A stretch of DNA of 64,000 nt from Pectobacterium fontis (GCF_000803215.1 NZ_JSXC01000014.1:98417-162416), one strand, 5' to 3'; shown: positions 53,105-62,435, counted from the stretch's first letter. Notes: generated by a model not told the origin, from the sequence alone. Made by a program: numbers and translations.

Positions 53105-54301
53105 TTACAGCACCAGACCGGCGATAGCGGCGGAAAGGATGCTCACCAGCGTGGAACCGTAAACCAGTTTCAGACCGAAACGGGAAACCACGTTGCCCTG
53201 TTGCTCGTTCAGGCCTTTAATTGCGCCCGCAATAATGCCGATGGACGAGAAGTTGGCGAAGGACACCAGGAACACAGACAGGATGCCTACGCTGCGTGGA
53301 GACAGTTCACCGGCCACTTTTTGCAGTTCCAGCATCGCGACAAATTCGTTGGAAACCAGTTTGGTCGCCATGATGCTGCCCACCTGAAGCGCTTCATGAG
53401 CAGGGATACCCATGATCCAGGCGAACGGATAGAACGCGTAACCGAGCACTTCCTGGAAACTGATACCAAAAATGGCGCTGAAAATCGCGTTGACCGCGGC
53501 AATCAGTGCGATGAAACCGATCAACATGGCCGCCACGATAACGGCGACTTTGAAACCTGCCAGAATGTATTCGCCCAGCATTTCAAAGAAGCTCTGATTT
53601 TCATGCAGAGTACCCAACTGCAATTCTTGCTCTTCACCGACTTTGTAGGGGTTAATCAGCGACAGCACAATGAAGGTACTGAACATGTTCAGAATCAGCG
53701 CGGCAACGACGAATTTGGCATCCAGCATCGACATATACGCCCCGACGATGGACATCGAGACGGTGGACATAGCCGTCGCTGACATGGTGTACATGCGTTT
53801 TTCGGACATCTTGCCCAGAATGTCTTTATAGGCAATGAAGTTTTCGGACTGACCGAGAATCAATGAACTGACCGCGTTAAAGGATTCCAGTTTGCCCATG
53901 CCGTTTACTTTGGACAGGAGCGTACCAATGGCGCGGATGATGATCGGCAGCACTTTAATGTGTTGCAGGATACCGATCAGCGCGGAAATGAAGACGATAG
54001 GGCATAGCACTTTGAAGAAGAAAGAAATCAGGTTCTTCTCACTGTTCACCATGTCACCGAATACGAAGTCCGTCCCTTGGCCTGCGAATCCGAGTAATTT
54101 GTCAAAGACTGCGGCGAACCCTTTGACGACACCTAACCCAATGTTTGAGTACAGGAAGAAGTAAGCAAGCAGAATTTCGATGACGAGTAACTGAATAATA
54201 AAACGAATACGAATGCTTTTACGATCGCGGCAGACAAGCAGCGCCAGCGCTGCAACAACAACCAGCGCCAGAATAAATTGCGCGATATGGGACAAGGACA
54301 T
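53105..54301 (-). CDS. nupC: NupC, nucleoside:proton symporter
   Basis: A 398-residue concentrative nucleoside transporter (E. coli NupC 400). Family blocks are [54 protein letters not shown] (the nucleoside and proton pathway) and [13 protein letters not shown] near the C-terminus. The ATG at 54301 follows GGAGCACAC; the frame runs 12 codons further upstream to 54337 without family support. It stands alone with its own terminator. A related transporter such as NupX is less likely given the close match to NupC. Confidence 0.95.
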   Translation of the reverse strand: MSLSHIAQFILALVVVAALALLVCRDRKSIRIRFIIQLLVIEILLAYFFLYSNIGLGVVKGFAAVFDKLLGFAGQGTDFVFGDMVNSEKNLISFFFKVLCPIVFISALIGILQHIKVLPIIIRAIGTLLSKVNGMGKLESFNAVSSLILGQSENFIAYKDILGKMSEKRMYTMSATAMSTVSMSIVGAYMSMLDAKFVVAALILNMFSTFIVLSLINPYKVGEEQELQLGTLHENQSFFEMLGEYILAGFKVAVIVAAMLIGFIALIAAVNAIFSAIFGISFQEVLGYAFYPFAWIMGIPAHEALQVGSIMATKLVSNEFVAMLELQKVAGELSPRSVGILSVFLVSFANFSSIGIIAGAIKGLNEQQGNVVSRFGLKLVYGSTLVSILSAAIAGLVL

Positions 54302-54648
54302 GTGTGCTCCAAATATGAGGCAGGCCAGATTTTCCACGTCATTTTATGTAACGCGTGCGCTAAAAATGAGATGAAGAACGCAAAAAAACAATTATACCTT
54401 GGGATTTTATCGAAACTAAATGCCATGTCTCGTTATTCGCGTTTTTCTGTTCATTCATTATTCTTATCTCACGCCAAAAACGATACCGCGATACGCTGAG
54501 TGCCAGCTTGGCGGTATTTTGCATGGTGTTTTTACATGATTTAAACGGGAGAGTGTTGATGTCAGTCGCGGATCGCAATATGAGCCCGCCGCCTCAGCAT
54601 GATTTTTATGCCAGATAACGGCAAAGCCCCTTGATAGTCGTAAAATCG
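54302..54648. other. Gap between nupC and the gan operon end
   Basis: This 347-bp AT-rich stretch holds the nupC promoter side and the 3' end of the gan transcript. A possible plus-strand mini-frame of 19 codons (54559-54618, MSVADRNMSPPPQHDFYAR) follows GGGAGAG, but nothing else supports it. A short TGCC/GGCA hairpin at about 54608-54625 might end the gan message. No CRP or CytR site could be assigned with confidence. Confidence 0.4.
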
Positions 54649-54990
54649 TTAATGTGCTTCTGCGCCATCATCCTCGAACCAGGCGGCCAGTTCGCGGCGC
54701 AGATTATCTGACTGCGTACCGAAAATGGCCTGCACCTGATGACCGACGATGATCACCCCAATCGCGCCCAGTTTTTGCAGATTGTCGCTGTTGACTAATC
54801 GCAGGCTGTGTACCTCGACCCGCAGGCGGGTGATGCAGGCATCCAGACTGACGATATTCTCTTTGCCGCCAAAGGCGTTCACCAACTGCTGTAAATTCTC
54901 TTTGTCTAGCGGTGAAGCGATTTCAATCTCGGTAATTTGCTTACCCAGCATTGACGCGAACAATTTCCGAAAATTGTGAATCTTGCCCAT
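54649..54990 (-). CDS. Stand-alone PTS EIIB domain protein (glucose family)
   Basis: A 113-residue protein that is a single EIIB domain of the glucose/sucrose PTS class. The phospho-acceptor is C52 in [16 protein letters not shown], the characteristic D-A-C-I-T-R-L-R motif, with [20 protein letters not shown] at the end of the fold. There is no EIIC or EIIA domain. The ATG at 54990 has AGAGG 8 nt upstream; a GTG at 54999 is in frame. It is the last gene on the ganEFGAB strand, 134 nt after ganB. An orphan EIIB could accept phosphate from EIIA-Glc and play a regulatory or partner role; none is established here. Confidence 0.8.
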   Translation of the reverse strand: MGKIHNFRKLFASMLGKQITEIEIASPLDKENLQQLVNAFGGKENIVSLDACITRLRVEVHSLRLVNSDNLQKLGAIGVIIVGHQVQAIFGTQSDNLRRELAAWFEDDGAEAH

Positions 54991-55056
54991 CGTAGTCACC
55001 TCTTCATTTGTTGATCAGCATGCGTATGATAATGCCGTTCATGTAGGATTACTGTT

Positions 55057-55109
55057 AGGCGAAACACGGTGATGCGTTTCCGTTGGCGCGCTCCACTCCG
55101 TGTTCGCCC
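55057..55109 (-). other. Intercistronic hairpin between ganB and the EIIB gene
   Basis: GGCGAAACACGG (55058-55069) pairs with CCGTGTTCGCC (55098-55108) with one bulged A, enclosing 28 nt. It lies 17 nt after the ganB stop with no T-run, so it may stabilise the ganB message or partly end transcription. Confidence 0.5.
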
Positions 55110-55124
55110 GACAACCATCAGCCG

Positions 55125-57185
55125 TTACGGCAGCGCACGGCGTAGGATCCGGCAACTGTAGCCTGACAGCGTGATCGATCCTGACAGCATCCTGCCAGTC
55201 GTCATTTCTTCGTAGGCGACAGGCAGCGTAACCTGCTGTGGTGTTGCCGTGTAATTCTGCACGAAGATAAACTCGCTTTCCCCATCATTGCGGCGGTGGG
55301 CGACAATGCCATAAGGCAGATCGGTTAGCAGCGCACGCGATAAATTCAGCGCCTGTATCATCGTGGTGAAGAAATCCCGCTGGAAGGTAAGGTCGTTGCG
55401 TGATGCGATGTAATAGGCCTGGCCCTTGCCGTAATCATTGACCGTAACGGCCGGGCGTCCGGCATAGAAATCGCTGTCATAGGTCGCCAGCGCTCGTGCG
55501 CCTTCCAGATGAATCAGTTCACACAGGTGCGTGACCTGATACGGGCCGGTCAGACGATGCTCATTACCGTCCAGACCGCTGATGCTGTTGCTTTCATGAT
55601 CGTACAGCCCGTCGATCTCCTCCGCCCAGATGCCCATGATTGGACGCAGCGGGCCGGGGAAGCCGTTCAGATGGCACAGATCGGTTTCGTTAACGACGCC
55701 AGACCAGTAGGTAGTGACGAAACGGCCGCCGTGTTTGACGAAGGCATCGACGCGTTCGGCAAAGCCCTCGCGAACCATATAGAGCATCGGTGCAATCACG
55801 AGCTGATAACCGCTGAGATCGACATCGGCGTTGATGATATCGACCGCCACCCCTTGTTCCCAGAAGGTACGATAATGTTCGGTGACGGTTTTCTCGTAGA
55901 ACAGCCCCGCGTTGCGCGGCCCTTGGGCGTTATCCATCGCCCAGCGGCTTTCCCAATCGAAGATAATGGCGACCTTGGCGTCTACCCGGCTACCGGTCAC
56001 GGGGGCGAGCTTGTGGAGTATGTCACCCAATTCCTGTACTTCACGCCCGACGCGGGTATCAATATGTCCGACATGATCGACCACCGCACCGTGGAATTTC
56101 TCGACGGAACCACGGCTCTTACGCCACTGGAAATACTGCACGGAGTCTGACCCATGCGCGACGGCCTGAAGTGACGAGAGGATGTGCATGCCCGGCTTTT
56201 TCAGCTTGCTGATCGGTTGCCAGTTGGTCAGGCTTGGTGTGGATTCCATCAGGTAGAAAGGCTTCCCACCTTTCAGCGTTCGCATCAGATCGTGATACAT
56301 CGCGGTGTAGGCACCCAGCGTGCAGTCATCTTCCGCGTTATGCCACAGCGGGTAGCTATCCCAGGAGATAAAATCGATCACTTTCGCCAACTGCCAGTAG
56401 TCGTAGTCATAGAAGTATTCCATGAAGTTCGTCGTAGTGGGCAGAGACGGGTTTTCAGCTTTGAGTGGCGCAATTTCTGCGGCACAGAAATCGCTGACCT
56501 GTGACGTATTAAAGCGTTTCCAGTCCAGATTCAGGCCATGAATGGACATTTCTCCAAGGGGAGAGGGAGGCTCCAACTGCGACCAGTCGGTGTAGGTGTG
56601 GCTCCAGAAGGTGCTCCACCAGGCCTTATTCAGCGCCTCTATCGTGCCGTAGCGTGCTTTCAGCCAGCTCTGGAAGGTGCTACGACAGGTATCGCAGTGG
56701 CACTCGCCGCTGTATTCGTTGGAAATATGCCAGCCAATCACCGCCGGATGGTTTGCGTAGCGTTTTGCCAGTTTGGTATTGATTTGTTTAACTTTTTCGC
56801 GGTAGTTCGGCGAGCTCAGGCAGTGGTTATGGCGACCGCCGTGCAGCGCCCGCACGCGGTTGCTACCCACGCGCAGCACGTCCGGGTATTTCTGTGATAG
56901 CCACGCCGGACGCGCCCCGCTGGGCGTGGCCAGAAAGACGAAGATACCGTTGGCATACAGCGTATCGAGGATGCGATCCAGCCAGCCAAATTCGTAGCGG
57001 CCTTCTTCCGGCTCCAGCCCGGACCAACTGAAAATGCCTACGGACATCACGTTACACTGAGTTTGTTTCATCATCTCAATGTCTTTTTCCAGTACCTCTG
57101 GATTGTCCAGCCATTGGTCAGGGTTATAGTCAGCACCGTGCAGCAGAACTGGCACCTTGCTGCTTAACGGGGGGAATTTGAACAT
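55125..57185 (-). CDS. ganB: GanB, GH42 beta-galactosidase (exo-galactanase)
   Basis: A 686-residue cytoplasmic glycoside hydrolase family 42 enzyme without signal peptide. The TIM barrel starts GADYNPDQW (18-25); the acid/base is E157 in GWHISNEYSG, the nucleophile E314 in YLMESTPS, and the GH42 zinc site is C122, C162, C164, C167. A trimerisation domain and a small beta domain follow. It cleaves galacto-oligosaccharides imported from galactan to galactose; the Dickeya homologue GanB is described as a 1,4-beta-exogalactanase. The start follows GGAGAGAACG. The 219 bp before it contain an inserted or duplicated segment. Confidence 0.93.
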   Translation of the reverse strand: MFKFPPLSSKVPVLLHGADYNPDQWLDNPEVLEKDIEMMKQTQCNVMSVGIFSWSGLEPEEGRYEFGWLDRILDTLYANGIFVFLATPSGARPAWLSQKYPDVLRVGSNRVRALHGGRHNHCLSSPNYREKVKQINTKLAKRYANHPAVIGWHISNEYSGECHCDTCRSTFQSWLKARYGTIEALNKAWWSTFWSHTYTDWSQLEPPSPLGEMSIHGLNLDWKRFNTSQVSDFCAAEIAPLKAENPSLPTTTNFMEYFYDYDYWQLAKVIDFISWDSYPLWHNAEDDCTLGAYTAMYHDLMRTLKGGKPFYLMESTPSLTNWQPISKLKKPGMHILSSLQAVAHGSDSVQYFQWRKSRGSVEKFHGAVVDHVGHIDTRVGREVQELGDILHKLAPVTGSRVDAKVAIIFDWESRWAMDNAQGPRNAGLFYEKTVTEHYRTFWEQGVAVDIINADVDLSGYQLVIAPMLYMVREGFAERVDAFVKHGGRFVTTYWSGVVNETDLCHLNGFPGPLRPIMGIWAEEIDGLYDHESNSISGLDGNEHRLTGPYQVTHLCELIHLEGARALATYDSDFYAGRPAVTVNDYGKGQAYYIASRNDLTFQRDFFTTMIQALNLSRALLTDLPYGIVAHRRNDGESEFIFVQNYTATPQQVTLPVAYEEMTTGRMLSGSITLSGYSCRILRRALP

Positions 57186-57195
57186 CGTTCTCTCC

Positions 57196-57409
57196 TAAAC
57201 GGGTTGTCACGCGCGGAATACGGTTTGCGTGTTCGAGATAGCTGGCAATGTGCTTACGCGGCGATGATGGGTAGATCGTAAAGACGCTGTGAATACATCC
57301 CTGTACGCTCGGGTTGCGCCATCCCTGGCGCAAACGCTTTACTCTTCTATCCCATTATCGCCGCTCTTGTTCAGTTAAACGGGTTGTCACGCGCTGAATA
57401 CGGATTACG
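57196..57409. repeat. 34-bp direct repeats bounding an insert between ganA and ganB
   Basis: 57196-57229 and 57376-57409 are identical at 31 of 34 positions (both begin TAAACGGGTTGTCACGCGC) and are offset by exactly 180 bp. One copy lies at the ganA stop codon, the other just before the ganB ribosome site. The 146 bp between them hold a perfect 8-bp hairpin TTGCGCCA-TCCC-TGGCGCAA (57314-57333) and no gene. This fits insertion of a dispersed intergenic repeat with duplication of the target, or a tandem duplication. Confidence 0.75.
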
Positions 57410-58622
57410 GTTTAAACGCTTTGATGGAAGGCAGTACGTTGCCTTTGCAGTCGAACAGCGCCTGGTTTTCTCGCGCGTTGCCTTCTTTCCAGTCGTCGTT
57501 GTTGTATTTCATGCCCGCTTTCGTGGCCCAGGTTGCGCCGGGGGTAGGCAGCCAGACGGGTTCCCAATAGAAGACGCCTTTGCCACGCTGATTGGGTACG
57601 TTGATCACGCTTTGCATCAGATCGTGCAGGTAATTCGCCTGACCCTGTACGGAAGCCGGATAGCCGCCCGCCTCCAGCTCTTTTTGCTGGAAGCTGTTTT
57701 CTGCGTTATCGCAGTTTTCCAGCGTGTAGGCATAGGCCGCCTCAACGACGATGATGTCTTTATTGTAGCGTTTGGTGACGTCGTTCATGTTGTACTGCAA
57801 TGCGCTGATAGGGCCATTCCAGTAGGTGTAAAACGAGGCACCGATCACATCGAACGGCACATTGCGTTTGACGATTTCATCGAACCACCAGATGAAGGTG
57901 TCATTTTTGGTGCCTTCCGCCAGATGCAGCATGATCTTGACGTTGTTCGAACCTGGTACGTCCTTCACGCCCTGAATACCGGCTTTCAGCAATCCCGCAA
58001 GACGATCAAATTCGCCACCGCCCTGACCCCAGCTTTTCCCTTCCGGCCACAGCATCCCGCCGTTCAGTTCATTACCGATTTGCACCATATCCGGCATGAC
58101 GCCCGCTCTCTGGAATTCGCTAATGGTCGCTTTGGTGTAGTCATGTACGGCGGTGGTGAGCTGTGCCACATTTAAACCAGACCAGGCTTTGGGCTTGTTT
58201 TGGTGAGCAGGATCGGTCCAGAAATCGCTGTAGTGGAAATCCAACAGCACTTTCATTCCGTTGGCTTTGGCACGTTTAGCCAGTGCCAGCGTGGTCGCCA
58301 AATCGTTGTTACCGCCGCCGTAGCCGCTGCCTGCCGCATCTTTCGGATCGTTCCAGATGCGCAGACGAATATAGTTAATTCCGTTCTCTTTCAGAATCAA
58401 CATGGCATCTTTCTGTTTGCCGTGCTCGTCATAAAATTTGCCGCCGTGCTTTTCCACCTCGTTTAGCATGGAGATATCCGCGCCTTTAATGAAATCGGCA
58501 GGGACGTTGGTCAATTTATTGATTGTCACATTCTCTGCGGCATGTAGGGCTTGCGGCAGGGAGGCGGTCAGCAGGCCGGTTGCCAGCATGGCAGCCATCA
58601 GTACGCGTTTTTTCATTTTCAT
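57405..58622 (-). CDS. ganA: GanA, GH53 endo-beta-1,4-galactanase
   Basis: A 405-residue exported glycoside hydrolase family 53 enzyme. The signal peptide spans about 1-28, ending QALHA. Family motifs are FIKGADISMLNEVEKHG, NYIRLRIWNDP, VLLDFHYSDFWTDPAHQ, the acid/base Glu in MVQIGNELNGGMLWPEG, and the nucleophile Glu in IVVEAAYAYT; PVWLPTPGATWATKAG closes the barrel. In Dickeya GanA is periplasmic and releases galacto-oligomers from pectic galactan. The ATG at 58622 follows CCAGGAA; an ATG at 58658 overlapping the ganG stop would bury the signal peptide. Confidence 0.93.
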   Translation of the reverse strand: MKMKKRVLMAAMLATGLLTASLPQALHAAENVTINKLTNVPADFIKGADISMLNEVEKHGGKFYDEHGKQKDAMLILKENGINYIRLRIWNDPKDAAGSGYGGGNNDLATTLALAKRAKANGMKVLLDFHYSDFWTDPAHQNKPKAWSGLNVAQLTTAVHDYTKATISEFQRAGVMPDMVQIGNELNGGMLWPEGKSWGQGGGEFDRLAGLLKAGIQGVKDVPGSNNVKIMLHLAEGTKNDTFIWWFDEIVKRNVPFDVIGASFYTYWNGPISALQYNMNDVTKRYNKDIIVVEAAYAYTLENCDNAENSFQQKELEAGGYPASVQGQANYLHDLMQSVINVPNQRGKGVFYWEPVWLPTPGATWATKAGMKYNNDDWKEGNARENQALFDCKGNVLPSIKAFKP

Positions 58623-58657
58623 TTTACGTTCCTGGAGTGGGTACAGATGTTGAGTCA

Positions 58658-59506
58658 TTATCCTTTGGTTCCGCCTGAGGTCAGGCCGGAAACAAAGTAC
58701 TTTTGCAAGGACAGATAAAGAATGGCGACCGGCACGGCGATCAACACGGCACCCGCCGCGTAGGTGGTGTAACTGGCCCCCATTTTCTGCGCCACCAGGT
58801 TATAAAGCCCGATGGGCAGAGTGTATTGATCCGGCGTGCGCAGAATAGTGCTGGCGAGAATGAAGTCACCCAGCGGGCCGGTAAACGAGAACAGAGCAAT
58901 CACTGCGATGATCGGTTTGGATAGCGGCATAATGATTTCAATAAAAATGCGGAAGTTACCCGCGCCGTCCATGCGTGCGGATTCGTCCAGATCTTTCGGA
59001 ATCGCATCCAGATAGCCTTTCATCAGATAGGTGTTCATCGGAATCATGCCGCCGACGTAAACCAGCACCAGCGCAATATGGCTGTTCACCAGCCCCAGCA
59101 TCTGCGCTAGCACGAAGATAGCGATCAGCGCGGAAAACTGTGGGATCATCTGCAACAGTAGAAATAACATCAGCCCGTTCTGGCGACCGCGAAAGCGGAA
59201 GCGGGAGAAGGAATACGCGGTGAAACTGACGCTGATGAGCGTCAAAATCATGGTCAGGAAGCTGATTTTCATCGAGTTCCAGTACCAGGCGGCGTAGTCA
59301 ATCTGTCCGTTAAACAGCTCCTCATAGTGAATAAAGGAAAAGTTATCCGGGATAATCGCGGTATTGAGCAGGCTGCTGCCGGGGTTTAACGATGCGCCTA
59401 CCGTCCAGATCAGCGGATAAATAATGATCACGGTCACTATCGTCAGCAACAGGTAGGTCAGGCCGAGTTTGATAAAATTCTGGCGTTTTACGCTGTGTTT
59501 TTTCAT
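58658..59506 (-). CDS. ganG: GanG, ABC transporter permease for galacto-oligosaccharides
   Basis: A 282-residue MalG-type permease with six helices. The EAA loop that contacts the ATPase is seen as YLDAIPKDLDESARMDGAGNFRIFIEIIMPLSKP (about 180-213; quoted in part here as DESARMDGAGNFRIF). The C-terminus is KYFVSGLTSGGTKG, like MalG. It forms the inner membrane channel with GanF and is energised by GanK. It starts 12 nt after ganF, with AGGAAAG upstream. Confidence 0.92.
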   Translation of the reverse strand: MKKHSVKRQNFIKLGLTYLLLTIVTVIIIYPLIWTVGASLNPGSSLLNTAIIPDNFSFIHYEELFNGQIDYAAWYWNSMKISFLTMILTLISVSFTAYSFSRFRFRGRQNGLMLFLLLQMIPQFSALIAIFVLAQMLGLVNSHIALVLVYVGGMIPMNTYLMKGYLDAIPKDLDESARMDGAGNFRIFIEIIMPLSKPIIAVIALFSFTGPLGDFILASTILRTPDQYTLPIGLYNLVAQKMGASYTTYAAGAVLIAVPVAILYLSLQKYFVSGLTSGGTKG

Positions 59507-59518
59507 CTGCGCGCTTTC

Positions 59519-60823
59519 CTATGCCATGTTGTCTTGTTTGAAGGAGTTGGTTGCGCGGAACTGCCACAGCGCGATCCCCACGACAAAAATCGACAGCAGA
59601 ATGGTGATGCTGGCGGCGATCGCATATTGGGAAGAAGACATGGTTAACTTATAAATCCACGACACCAGAATATCCGTTCCGCCCGCGTTGGAGCCGATCA
59701 CTGCCGGTCCACCGTTGTTAAACAGATAGATAATGTTGAAATTATTAAAGTTGAAGGTGTACTGCGTGATGATGATCGGCGCAATGGAGTAGAGCACCAG
59801 CGGCAGCGTGATGGTGGTCAGCTTGTACCAACTGCTGGCGCCATCAATGGTTGCGGCTTCGTATAAATCATCTGGAATCGCCTGCAATACGCCGGTGGTC
59901 ATGGCAAACACGAACGGGAAGCCCAGCCAGGTCTGCATCAGAATCAGCGCGGTCTTAGTCCAGAACGGATCGGTCATCCACGCCTTGGGCTCAATCCCCA
60001 GCGAGGCCAGAATACCGTTATTAATGACGCCAAATGTTTCGTTAAACATCCCCGCGAACACCAGAATGGTGACGAAGCCCGGAACTGCCCATGGCAGGAT
60101 CAGAATGGTGCGGATCAACGGTTTGAAGCGTAGCCCCTTTTGGTTCACCACAATCGCCAGCAGAATGCCCACGGCACACTGAAGCGTGGTGGCGATGAGC
60201 GTCCAAATCACCGTCCATTGCAGTACGTCAAAAAACGTCGAACGCCAGAGATCGAGCCGGAAGATGTTGATGAAATTCTTCATTCCAACCCAGTCGACCA
60301 ACTTGGCAGGCGGGGTGTGATAGAGATCGTAATTGGTAAAGGCAATGGAAAAACCGAAAATAATCGGGAATACCACGACAAACACCAGCAAGATGAAGCC
60401 TGGCGTAATCATCAGGTAGGGAAAGCCCTCGCTTAGCAGCATCTGATACTGTTTCTTCACGCTGTTCAGCGGCAGGCCTTTATCGCGTCGGGTGCCGCAC
60501 AGATAGGCATCACGCAGGCTGCAATAATAAACGCCGATACCAAAGGCGGCGACAATCAGGCTGATGATGCCCTTCGCCAGCAGAAAAATAGAGTGATCGC
60601 GTGGCAGTTCGGTGCCCAGCGTAATCAGCCCCCATGTACCGTCTCGCAGGAAATCATGGAATACGCTGATAAAGCAGACCATGACGATAAAGAAAAACGC
60701 GCCTTTGACGATCTGGCGGTTATAAATCTGCCCAAATCCAGGGACGAGCGCCAGCAATAGCGCCGTTCTGGCGTGGCGACGTCCTCTCTCTTGTGGCGTA
60801 AGGCCGCTGGCGTTGACGGTCAC
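59519..60823 (-). CDS. ganF: GanF, ABC transporter permease for galacto-oligosaccharides
   Basis: A MalF-type permease of 434 residues from the GTG at 60823 (VTVNASGLTPQERGRRH). That start has GGAGG 5 nt upstream; an in-frame ATG at 60835 has no ribosome site, since the GGAGG lies inside its own codons. Hydrophobic helices begin at about residue 20; the EAA loop is AIPDDLYEAATIDGASSWYKL. With GanG it forms the channel for galactan oligomers. It follows ganE across a strong intercistronic hairpin, as malF follows malE. Confidence 0.88.
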   Translation of the reverse strand: MTVNASGLTPQERGRRHARTALLLALVPGFGQIYNRQIVKGAFFFIVMVCFISVFHDFLRDGTWGLITLGTELPRDHSIFLLAKGIISLIVAAFGIGVYYCSLRDAYLCGTRRDKGLPLNSVKKQYQMLLSEGFPYLMITPGFILLVFVVVFPIIFGFSIAFTNYDLYHTPPAKLVDWVGMKNFINIFRLDLWRSTFFDVLQWTVIWTLIATTLQCAVGILLAIVVNQKGLRFKPLIRTILILPWAVPGFVTILVFAGMFNETFGVINNGILASLGIEPKAWMTDPFWTKTALILMQTWLGFPFVFAMTTGVLQAIPDDLYEAATIDGASSWYKLTTITLPLVLYSIAPIIITQYTFNFNNFNIIYLFNNGGPAVIGSNAGGTDILVSWIYKLTMSSSQYAIAASITILLSIFVVGIALWQFRATNSFKQDNMA

Positions 60824-60846
60824 ATCTACCTCCATTTTCTTAAAAA

Positions 60847-60898
60847 CATGGGTCCCCCACATCCCGAAAGTGTTCAGGGATAAACGAGGGGCCCCATG
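60847..60898 (-). promoter_or_regulatory. Intercistronic hairpin between ganE and ganF
   Basis: CATGGGTCCCC (60847-60857) pairs with GGGGCCCCATG (60888-60898) with one wobble, and inside it ATCCC (60861-60865) pairs with GGGAT (60877-60881). It stands 20 nt after the ganE stop. Such hairpins after binding-protein genes usually protect the upstream mRNA and raise binding protein over permease levels (inference). Confidence 0.65.
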
Positions 60899-60918
60899 AC
60901 CCACGGTGGTGCGGTGGT

Positions 60919-62154
60919 TTACTGGTTACTGTGGTTAGCTTCGATCTGCATTTTTATGACTTTCACAGCGGATTCCAGCGCCGCTTTGGTGTCCTGTTTG
61001 CCCGTCACGCTCAGTTGCAGCGCGCTGTTAGCTGGCGTCCAGACTTCCTGCATTTCCGGTACGCTCGGCATCGGGACGGCATAACCGGACTGGATCGCGA
61101 CAGCACGGGATTTTTCATCGTCTTTAATCAGCGGATCGTCAGCCAGCGCAGTGATTGGCGGGATTTCACCCGTCAACTGGAAGCGAACTTTGGCGTATTC
61201 CGGCTGATTGATGAACTCAATGAATTTTTGTGCTAACGCTTTGTTTTTAGAATAGGTAGAAATACTGTAGCCCTTTACACCCAGCAGCGAACGTGGGTGC
61301 TCACCATTTGGCAGCAGCGGCAGCGGAGCCACGCCATAGTTGACGCCCGCATTTTTGTAGGGTTGGAACGCCCACGGACCGGTAATCACGGCGGCGGCTT
61401 TTTTCTCAGTAAACAGAGAATCGATCGCGTTAGCGCCGGTTTCACCGACGATGCCAGGTGGGAACAGGCCTTCAGCGTAGAATTTTTTAAGGTAGTTGAC
61501 GGCATCGATGGTGGCTTTTTTATCCAGACCAACGTCTTTGACATTCGGCGAACCGTTGCTGTTCTGCCCGAAAATGTAACCGCCCATCCCAGCAATCACG
61601 CCATAGGCGTAATAAATTTCATCAAACTTGGCCAGCAGGCCGTAACGGCCTTCCGCGCGCTGCTGTTTGGAGAACGCGAACAAATCGTCGAATTTTTCCG
61701 GCGGTTGTGGCATCAGATCTTTGTTGTAGACCAGCACGGTGGTTTCCACGGCTTTCGGCACGCCGTATAGCTTACCGTTGTAAGTCTGTGCGTCCAGCGA
61801 CGGCTTGGTAAAACTCGACAGGAACGTGTTATCCAGCTTCAGTTCGCTAATCAATCCTTGTACCACGGCCGTACCCACCTGATCGTGCGGCATGACAATC
61901 ACATCGGGGCCGATGCCTGCGGGGCCATCAAGACGAAGTTTCTCAATTTGCTGAGCGTAAGGCGTTTCCAGCACGTTGATTTTGACATTATTCTGTTTCT
62001 CAAAGGCTTTAATGGCATCGGCAATGCCGTCGGATTTCTTGATATCTTCCCATACCAGTAGTTCTTTGTCGGCTGCCAGCGCTGATTTGCTGAGCACACC
62101 GGTAATGCCCAGTGAAACCATAATGACGGTGGTCAGTGTTTTCATTTTCATCAT
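60919..62154 (-). CDS. ganE: GanE, periplasmic galacto-oligosaccharide-binding protein
   Basis: A 411-residue MalE-type solute-binding protein. The signal peptide (about 1-27) ends SKSALA before ADKELLVWEDIKKSDGIADAI. Family blocks are YNGKLYGVPKAVETTVLVYNKDLMPQPPEKFDDL, AAAVITGPWAF and LLGVKGYSISTYSKNKALAQKFIEFI. It captures oligomers released by GanA and delivers them to GanFG. First gene of the minus-strand gan operon, reading from the divergent control region. Confidence 0.93.
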   Translation of the reverse strand: MMKMKTLTTVIMVSLGITGVLSKSALAADKELLVWEDIKKSDGIADAIKAFEKQNNVKINVLETPYAQQIEKLRLDGPAGIGPDVIVMPHDQVGTAVVQGLISELKLDNTFLSSFTKPSLDAQTYNGKLYGVPKAVETTVLVYNKDLMPQPPEKFDDLFAFSKQQRAEGRYGLLAKFDEIYYAYGVIAGMGGYIFGQNSNGSPNVKDVGLDKKATIDAVNYLKKFYAEGLFPPGIVGETGANAIDSLFTEKKAAAVITGPWAFQPYKNAGVNYGVAPLPLLPNGEHPRSLLGVKGYSISTYSKNKALAQKFIEFINQPEYAKVRFQLTGEIPPITALADDPLIKDDEKSRAVAIQSGYAVPMPSVPEMQEVWTPANSALQLSVTGKQDTKAALESAVKVIKMQIEANHSNQ

Positions 62155-62244
62155 TCGTCCTCAAAGCCCTGATGGGCCCATCATGGTTGGAAATCGTCGC
62201 GTACTTTCCACTTTCACCGTTTTGCTGTTCCTGTGTGCTGTTGG

Positions 62245-62256
62245 TGTAACGTTACA
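62245..62256. promoter_or_regulatory. LacI-type operator 1 in the gan control region
   Basis: TGTAACGTTACA is a perfect 12-bp palindrome with CG centre, the form bound by LacI/GalR-family repressors. It lies about 90 nt upstream of ganE. The likely ligand protein is a GanR-type repressor, not encoded in this window. Confidence 0.6.
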
Positions 62257-62363
62257 TCGCACGGCAGTACAAAACAGGATATGAGGGCATTTAACGGTAC
62301 ACGTTGTTTGGTCATCGTCTCTGTGTGGCGGTTGGCGCTTTATTGCGCGGTTTCCACAATGTA

Positions 62364-62379
62364 GGGTAACGGTTACACC
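62364..62379. promoter_or_regulatory. LacI-type operator 2 in the gan control region
   Basis: GGGTAACGGTTACACC contains GTAAC-G-GTTAC, an odd-centred palindrome sharing the GGTTACACC half-site with operator 3. Confidence 0.55.
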
Positions 62380-62435
62380 CGTTGCGATTACATTAAGCAG
62401 AGTGCGCCACGTCTGCCAGCGAAACATGTAAAGGC

